Assembly: GCF_015637705.1 (NCBI RefSeq)
Contig: NZ_JADOBE010000011.1
Location: 1 to 64,000 of the forward strand
DNA: 64,000 nt
Direction: 5' to 3'
From: Pseudomonas sp. N040
Lineage (GTDB): Bacteria > Pseudomonadota > Gammaproteobacteria > Pseudomonadales > Pseudomonadaceae
Shown here: piece by piece, positions 58,933 through 64,000 of the stretch
Numbering within the stretch: the stretch's first letter is position 1
Layout of the letters: each line of letters begins with the position of its first letter
Program-made: the position numbers and the translations under genes
Notes under the pieces: generated by a model
What the model saw: the letters and a program-made list of their open reading frames with translations, nothing else
The model's database searches: none
Told to the model about the DNA's origin: nothing

Positions 58933-61662
58933 ATGGCCACTATCCACGTAGACGGCAAATCGTTCGAAGTCGACGGCGCAGACAACCTGCTACAGGCCTG
59001 CCTGTCCCTCGGCCTCGACATTCCTTACTTTTGCTGGCATCCCGCGCTCGGCAGTGTTGGCGCATGCCGCCAATGCGCAGTCAAACAGTACAGTGACGAA
59101 ACGGACAAGCGCGGCCGCCTGGTCATGTCCTGCATGACGCCGGCAACCGACAATTCCTGGATCTCCATCGATGACGAGGAGGCCAAGCAGTTCCGCGCCA
59201 GCGTTGTCGAGTGGCTGATGACCAATCACCCGCACGACTGCCCGGTCTGCGAAGAGGGCGGTCACTGCCACCTGCAAGACATGACCGTGATGACCGGGCA
59301 TAACGCCCGGCGCTACCGTTTCACCAAGCGCACCCACCAGAACCAGGATCTCGGCCCGTTCATCGGCCATGAGATGAACCGCTGCATCGCCTGCTACCGC
59401 TGCGTGCGGTATTACAAGGATTACGCCGGCGGTACCGACCTTGGCGTCTACGGCGCGCACGACAACATCTATTTCGGCCGCGTTGAAGATGGCGTGCTGG
59501 AAAGCGAGTTTTCCGGCAACCTCACCGAAGTCTGCCCGACCGGCGTGTTTACCGACAAGACCCACTCCGAGCGCTACAACCGCAAGTGGGACATGCAGTT
59601 CTCGCCAAGCATCTGCCATGGCTGCGCCAGCGGCTGCAACACCAGCCCCGGCGAGCGCTACGGCGAGATTCGCCGCATCGAGAACCGCTTCAACGGCTCG
59701 GTTAACCACTATTTCCTCTGCGACCGCGGTCGCTTCGGCTATGGCTATGTCAATCGCAAGGATCGCCCGCGCCAGCCAATGATGCAGCTGAGCAAGATGA
59801 CCATGGGCATCGATTCCGCCCTCGATCAGGCCGCCGCCCTGCTGCAGGAGCGCAAACTGATCGGCATCGGCTCGCCCCGCGCCAGCCTGGAAAGCAATTT
59901 CGCCCTGCGCGAACTGGTCGGCAGCGAGCATTTCTATTCCGGTATCAGCCGCAGTGAACTGGAGCAGCTGCAGCTGATCCGCTCGATCATGCAAGACGGT
60001 CCGCTGCCGGCGCCGACGATTCGTGACATGGAAGATCACGACGCAGTCCTGGTCCTCGGTGAAGACCTGACCCAGACCGCCGCCCGCATCGCGCTGGCCT
60101 TGCGTCAGGCCGTCAAGGGCAAGGCCACGGATATCGCTCAGTCGATGAAAATCCAGGACTGGCACATGGCCGCAGTGCAGAACGTGGCCCAGCACGCACT
60201 CAACCCCCTGTTCATTGCCAGCGTCAATGCGACCCGGCTCGACGATGTGGCGCAAGAGTGTGTGCACGCCGCTCCCGAAGACCTTGCCCGCCTGGGCTTT
60301 GCCGTGGCACACGCAATCGACCCGAGCGCGCCTGCCGTCAATGATCTTGATCCACAAGCCGCCATACTGGCCCAGCGGGTTGCCGACGCCTTGCTGGCGG
60401 CCCAGCGTCCGCTGCTGGTCGCTGGCAGCTCGCTGGGCTGCCGCGAACTCATCGAGGCGGCTGCCAATATTGCTTCGGCCCTGAAAAATCGTGGCAAAAA
60501 TGGCTCCCTGAGCCTGGTCGTACCCGAAGCCAACAGCCTGGGACTGGCGCTGTTGCTGGGTGACGAGTCAGCCGACAAGTCGGTCGATGCTGCCCTGGAT
60601 GCCCTGGCGAACGGCGCTGCGGATGCCGTGATCGTACTGGAGAACGATCTCTACCGGCGGGCGGACAAGGCCAGGGTCGATGCCGCATTGAATGCTGCCA
60701 GCATCGTGATTGTTGCCGATCATCAGAGCACCGCCACCAGCGCGAAAGCCCATCTGCTGCTGCCCGTCGCCAGCTTTGCCGAAGGCGATGGCACTCTGGT
60801 CAGCCTTGAGGGTCGCGCTCAACGTTTCTTCCAGGTCTTCGATCCGGCCTACTACGATGCGAGCATCCTGATTCGCGAAGGCTGGCGCTGGATGCATGCC
60901 CTGAACTGCACCCTGCACGGCAAGAAGGTCGACTGGACCCAGCTCGATCAGGTTACCGCAGCCTGCGCCGCAGTCCGCCCGGAGCTTGCCGGCATCGTCG
61001 CGGCCGCACCCTCGGCCAGCTTCCGCATCATGGGCATGAAGCAGGCCCGCGAACCGCACCGTTACAGCGGGCGCACCGCCATGCGCGCCAATATCAGCGT
61101 ACACGAGCCGCGCACACCGCAGGATCAGGACTCGTCCTTTGCCTTCTCGATGGAAGGCTATGCCGGCTCCAGCGAGCCGCTCCAGCAGATTCCTTTCGCC
61201 TGGTCGCCAGGCTGGAACTCACCACAGGCATGGAACAAGTTTCAGGATGAAGTCGGCGGTCACTTGCGCGCTGGCGATCCTGGCGTTCGCCTGATTGAAG
61301 CCAGGGGCGAGGCCTTGCCCTGGTTTGCCGTGCCTGGAGCATTCGCGCCCCGCGCCGACCGCTGGAAAATCGTCCCGCTGCATCATCTGTTCGGCAGCGA
61401 GGAAACCTCTGCAGCAGCTGCACCGATTCAGACGCGCATCCCGGCGGCCTATGTCGCGATAGGTGCGGATGCGGCCGAACGCCTGGCACTACAAGACGGC
61501 GCCCTGCTCGACCTGCAGATAGACACAACCCGGCTGTGCCTGCCGCTGCGGATTGACGAGCAACTGGCCGACGGACTGCTCGGCCTGCCAGTCGGCCTGC
61601 CAGGCATTCCGCCGCTGCGCAACGGGCTGTATGCGCAAGCACTGCAGGAGGCCAAGCAATGA
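58933..61662 (+). CDS. nuoG: NADH-quinone oxidoreductase subunit G
   Basis: A 909-aa iron-sulfur subunit. The N-terminal ferredoxin domain has [19 protein letters not shown] (N1b). The His-liganded N5 motif is [20 protein letters not shown]4 is bound by [14 protein letters not shown]. The extra cluster N7, found in some bacteria, is present as [14 protein letters not shown] molybdopterin oxidoreductase-like domain without the cofactor follows (about 220-800). Its stop overlaps nuoH by 4 bases. Confidence 0.97.
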   Translation: MATIHVDGKSFEVDGADNLLQACLSLGLDIPYFCWHPALGSVGACRQCAVKQYSDETDKRGRLVMSCMTPATDNSWISIDDEEAKQFRASVVEWLMTNHPHDCPVCEEGGHCHLQDMTVMTGHNARRYRFTKRTHQNQDLGPFIGHEMNRCIACYRCVRYYKDYAGGTDLGVYGAHDNIYFGRVEDGVLESEFSGNLTEVCPTGVFTDKTHSERYNRKWDMQFSPSICHGCASGCNTSPGERYGEIRRIENRFNGSVNHYFLCDRGRFGYGYVNRKDRPRQPMMQLSKMTMGIDSALDQAAALLQERKLIGIGSPRASLESNFALRELVGSEHFYSGISRSELEQLQLIRSIMQDGPLPAPTIRDMEDHDAVLVLGEDLTQTAARIALALRQAVKGKATDIAQSMKIQDWHMAAVQNVAQHALNPLFIASVNATRLDDVAQECVHAAPEDLARLGFAVAHAIDPSAPAVNDLDPQAAILAQRVADALLAAQRPLLVAGSSLGCRELIEAAANIASALKNRGKNGSLSLVVPEANSLGLALLLGDESADKSVDAALDALANGAADAVIVLENDLYRRADKARVDAALNAASIVIVADHQSTATSAKAHLLLPVASFAEGDGTLVSLEGRAQRFFQVFDPAYYDASILIREGWRWMHALNCTLHGKKVDWTQLDQVTAACAAVRPELAGIVAAAPSASFRIMGMKQAREPHRYSGRTAMRANISVHEPRTPQDQDSSFAFSMEGYAGSSEPLQQIPFAWSPGWNSPQAWNKFQDEVGGHLRAGDPGVRLIEARGEALPWFAVPGAFAPRADRWKIVPLHHLFGSEETSAAAAPIQTRIPAAYVAIGADAAERLALQDGALLDLQIDTTRLCLPLRIDEQLADGLLGLPVGLPGIPPLRNGLYAQALQEAKQ

Positions 61663-62654
61663 GTTGGCTGACTCCCGAAATCATCGACATCATCATTGCC
61701 GCGCTCAAGGCAATCGTCATCCTGCTGGCGGTGGTGATCACCGGCGCCTTGCTGAGCTGGGTCGAGCGACGCATGCTGGCGCTCTGGCAGGATCGCTACG
61801 GCCCGAACCGGGTCGGCCCTTTCGGCGCCTTCCAGCTGGGCGCCGACATGATCAAGATGTTCTTCAAGGAGGACTGGACGCCACCGTTCGCCGACAAGAT
61901 GATTTTCACCCTGGCGCCAGTGATTGCGATGAGCTCATTGCTGATCGCCTTCGCCGTGATTCCGGTCACCCCGACCTGGGGCATTGCCGACCTCAACATC
62001 GGCTTGCTGTTCTTCTTCGCCATGGCCGGCATCACCGTGTATGCCGTGCTGTTTGCCGGCTGGTCGAGCAACAACAAGTTCGCCCTGCTGGGCAGCCTGC
62101 GCGCCTCGGCACAAACCCTCAGCTATGAAGTGTTCATGGGCCTGGCACTGATGGGCGTGGTGGCTCAGGTTGGCTCCTTCAACCTGCGCGACATCGTCGA
62201 ATACCAGCATCAGCACTGGTGGTTCATCATTCCGCAGTTTTTCGGCTTCTGTACCTTCTTCATCGCCGGGGTGGCCGTCACCCACCGCCACCCGTTTGAC
62301 CAACCGGAAGCCGAACAGGAGCTGGCCGACGGCTACCACATCGAATATGCCGGGATGAAATGGGGCATGTTCTTCGTCGGCGAATACATCGGCATCGTGC
62401 TGGTCTCGGCCTTGCTGGTGACCCTGTTCTTTGGCGGCTGGCACGGCCCCTTCCTGGAAAGCCTGCCCTGGCTGTCGTTTTTCTGGTTCGCCCTGAAGCT
62501 CTGCTTCTTCATCATGCTGTTCATCCTGCTGCGGGCCGCCATTCCACGCCCGCGCTATGACCAGGTGATGGCCTTCAGCTGGAAGTTCTGCCTCCCGCTG
62601 ACCCTGATCAACCTGCTGGTGACCGGCGCACTTGTGCTGGCCGCGGCCCAGTAA
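61659..62654 (+). CDS. nuoH: NADH-quinone oxidoreductase subunit H
   Basis: A 331-aa eight-helix membrane subunit (ND1). The motif [31 protein letters not shown] lies in the first cytosolic loop. [26 protein letters not shown] is the quinone-tunnel loop with conserved acidic residues. It forms the quinone entry and the junction to the proton-pumping arm. Coupled to nuoG by overlap. Confidence 0.97.
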   Translation: MSWLTPEIIDIIIAALKAIVILLAVVITGALLSWVERRMLALWQDRYGPNRVGPFGAFQLGADMIKMFFKEDWTPPFADKMIFTLAPVIAMSSLLIAFAVIPVTPTWGIADLNIGLLFFFAMAGITVYAVLFAGWSSNNKFALLGSLRASAQTLSYEVFMGLALMGVVAQVGSFNLRDIVEYQHQHWWFIIPQFFGFCTFFIAGVAVTHRHPFDQPEAEQELADGYHIEYAGMKWGMFFVGEYIGIVLVSALLVTLFFGGWHGPFLESLPWLSFFWFALKLCFFIMLFILLRAAIPRPRYDQVMAFSWKFCLPLTLINLLVTGALVLAAAQ

Positions 62655-62667
62655 GGAGAGATTGAAC

Positions 62668-63213
62668 ATGAAATACCTTTGGGAAGTGGTGCACGGCACC
62701 TTCACCCAGCTGCGCAGCCTGGTGATGATCTTCGGGCATGCCTTCCGCAAGCGTGACACCCTGCAGTATCCGGAAGAGGCGGTCTATCTGTCGCCGCGCT
62801 ACCGCGGCCGAATCGTGCTGACCCGGGACCCTGACGGCGAGGAGCGCTGCGTAGCCTGCAACCTCTGCGCCGTGGCCTGTCCGGTGGGCTGCATCTCCCT
62901 GCAGAAAGCCGAAACCGAGGACGGTCGCTGGTACCCGGAATTCTTCCGCATCAACTTCTCCCGCTGCATCTTTTGCGGGCTGTGCGAGGAAGCTTGCCCG
63001 ACCACGGCGATTCAACTCACCCCGGATTTCGAAATGGGCGAGTTCAAGCGTCAGGATCTGGTGTATGAAAAGGAAGACCTGCTGATTTCCGGCCCAGGCA
63101 AGAATCCGGATTACAACTTCTATCGCGTTTCAGGGATGGCGATTGCCGGCAAACCGAAAGGTTTTGCACAGAGTGAAGCCGAACCGATCAACGTGAAGAG
63201 CCTACTGCCTTAA
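62668..63213 (+). CDS. nuoI: NADH-quinone oxidoreductase subunit I
   Basis: A 181-aa subunit with two ferredoxin-type [4Fe-4S] motifs, [15 protein letters not shown] and [12 protein letters not shown], holding N6a and N6b. I chose the ATG at 62668 with AAGGAGAG upstream; the open frame begins earlier inside nuoH. It relays electrons from NuoG to NuoB. Confidence 0.97.
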   Translation: MKYLWEVVHGTFTQLRSLVMIFGHAFRKRDTLQYPEEAVYLSPRYRGRIVLTRDPDGEERCVACNLCAVACPVGCISLQKAETEDGRWYPEFFRINFSRCIFCGLCEEACPTTAIQLTPDFEMGEFKRQDLVYEKEDLLISGPGKNPDYNFYRVSGMAIAGKPKGFAQSEAEPINVKSLLP

Positions 63214-63222
63214 GGACGAAAG

Positions 63223-63723
63223 ATGGAATTCGCTTTCTATTTCGCTGCCGGGATTGCCGTCATTGCCACCTTGCGGGTGATCAGCCATACCAATCCGGTG
63301 CATGCGCTGCTCAACCTGATCGTGTCGCTACTGGCCGTGTCCATGTGTTTCTTCAGCCTGGGGGCACCCTTCGCCGGCGCCCTGGAAATCATCGTGTATG
63401 CCGGCGCGATCATGGTGCTGTTCGTCTTTGTGGTCATGATGCTCAATCTTGGCCCCGCGGTTACCGAGCAGGAAGCACGCTGGCTGGCACCCGGTGTCTG
63501 GGTAGGTCCCGGCCTGCTTTCCTGCCTGCTGCTGGGCCAACTGCTGTTTGTCCTGTTCAACGGCGCGGACTACGGCAGCATTGGCCATACAACTGTGGAC
63601 GCCAAGGCTGTCGGCATCAGCCTGTTCGGCCCCTATCTGCTGGCGGTGGAACTGGCGTCGATGCTGCTGCTGGCGGCACTGGTTGCGGCCTTCCATCTCG
63701 GTCGCCAAGAGGCTAAGGAGTAA
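63223..63723 (+). CDS. nuoJ: NADH-quinone oxidoreductase subunit J
   Basis: A 166-aa membrane subunit (ND6) with five helices. The third carries the conserved [20 protein letters not shown], with a pi-bulge region that moves during the catalytic cycle. AAGGACGA precedes the ATG. It is followed by nuoK after 2 bases. Confidence 0.96.
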   Translation: MEFAFYFAAGIAVIATLRVISHTNPVHALLNLIVSLLAVSMCFFSLGAPFAGALEIIVYAGAIMVLFVFVVMMLNLGPAVTEQEARWLAPGVWVGPGLLSCLLLGQLLFVLFNGADYGSIGHTTVDAKAVGISLFGPYLLAVELASMLLLAALVAAFHLGRQEAKE

Positions 63724-63725
63724 TC

Positions 63726-64000
63726 ATGCATTCGATTCCCATGGAGCATGGTCTGCTCCTGGCAGGCGTGTTGTTCAGCCTCGGACTGGCCGGCGTCATT
63801 GTGCGACGCAACATTCTGTTCATCCTGATGAGTCTGGAAGTCATGATGAACGCCACGGCGCTGGCTTTTGTGGTGGCCGGAAGCCGCTGGGCGCAGCCCG
63901 ATGGCCAGATCATGTTTATCCTGGTGCTCAGCTTGGCTGCGGCCGAGGCGAGTATCGGACTGGCGATCCTGCTGCAACTCTATCGCCGCTTCCACACCCT
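63726..64000 (+). CDS. nuoK: NADH-quinone oxidoreductase subunit K, cut by the window edge
   Basis: Ninety-one complete codons are visible, starting [38 protein letters not shown] carries the conserved membrane Glu of helix 2, and [13 protein letters not shown] carries the second Glu. The usual length is about 102 aa, so roughly ten codons lie beyond the window. AAGGAG precedes the ATG at 63726. Part of the proton-pumping arm; nuoL-N should follow. Confidence 0.95.
   Translation, partial: MHSIPMEHGLLLAGVLFSLGLAGVIVRRNILFILMSLEVMMNATALAFVVAGSRWAQPDGQIMFILVLSLAAAEASIGLAILLQLYRRFHT

Overview
The window is GC-rich gammaproteobacterial DNA that reads as Pseudomonas in the broad sense. The gene order cysG-serS-crcB-rarA-lolA-ftsK-trxB-aat-bpt-infA-clpA-clpS-cspD-icd-nudJ-mnmA-hflD-purB-roxA-aceA-nuoA..K matches, from memory, the P. 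aeruginosa PAO1 PA2611-PA2637+ region. Protein lengths also fit that genus: 271-aa MinD with a TTG start, 531-aa isocitrate lyase, fused 593-aa NuoCD, 226-aa Aat and 235-aa Bpt. There is no phage, integrase, transposase, CRISPR array, tRNA or rRNA that I can see. All genes look intact except nuoK, which is cut by the right edge.

Region 1 (1-12.3 kb) is mostly cell envelope and division. It begins with a dispersed repeat, a tiny DUF2061 membrane protein, homospermidine synthase and a membrane-anchored GH17 beta-glucan enzyme. A periplasmic alpha/beta hydrolase follows, overlapping a MlaA (VacJ) homologue that has no cysteine. A patatin phospholipase, the lipid A acyltransferase LpxL/HtrB, minCDE, rluA and two small unrecognised ORFs complete it.

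Region 2 (12.3-28.5 kb) is an accessory block for acyl-CoA and hydrophobic compounds, almost all on the minus strand. It holds an alpha-methylacyl-CoA racemase-like CoA-transferase with an acyl-CoA dehydrogenase. Next come an RND/MMPL transporter, an Asp-box (YCF48-like) protein, a DUF1329 protein and a DUF1302 outer-membrane-like protein. A hotdog thioesterase, an iron alcohol dehydrogenase between two REP-like repeats, and a coupled 3-hydroxyacyl-CoA dehydrogenase/acyl-CoA dehydrogenase pair with a divergent LysR regulator follow. This is the least conventional part. I infer a branched-chain or hydrophobic lipid utilisation and transport island, but the substrate is unknown.

Region 3 (28.5-51.6 kb) is conserved housekeeping: siroheme synthesis, Ser-tRNA synthesis, fluoride export, replication-fork repair (RarA), lipoprotein sorting (LolA) and chromosome translocation (FtsK). 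A compact N-degron set (aat, bpt, clpA, clpS) surrounds infA. Then come cspD, icd, nudJ, mnmA-hflD-EamA transporter, purB, and roxA-GNAT-unknown-secretin-like. Bidirectional terminators close several convergent pairs.

Region 4 (51.6-64 kb) is central respiration: aceA behind a 471-bp leader, then the nuo (complex I) operon nuoA to nuoK. Similar inverted repeats, TGTAGT-N14-(A/G)CTACA, lie upstream of both icd and aceA. They resemble operators of the RpiR-family regulator RccR and would place both sides of the isocitrate branch point under one regulator.
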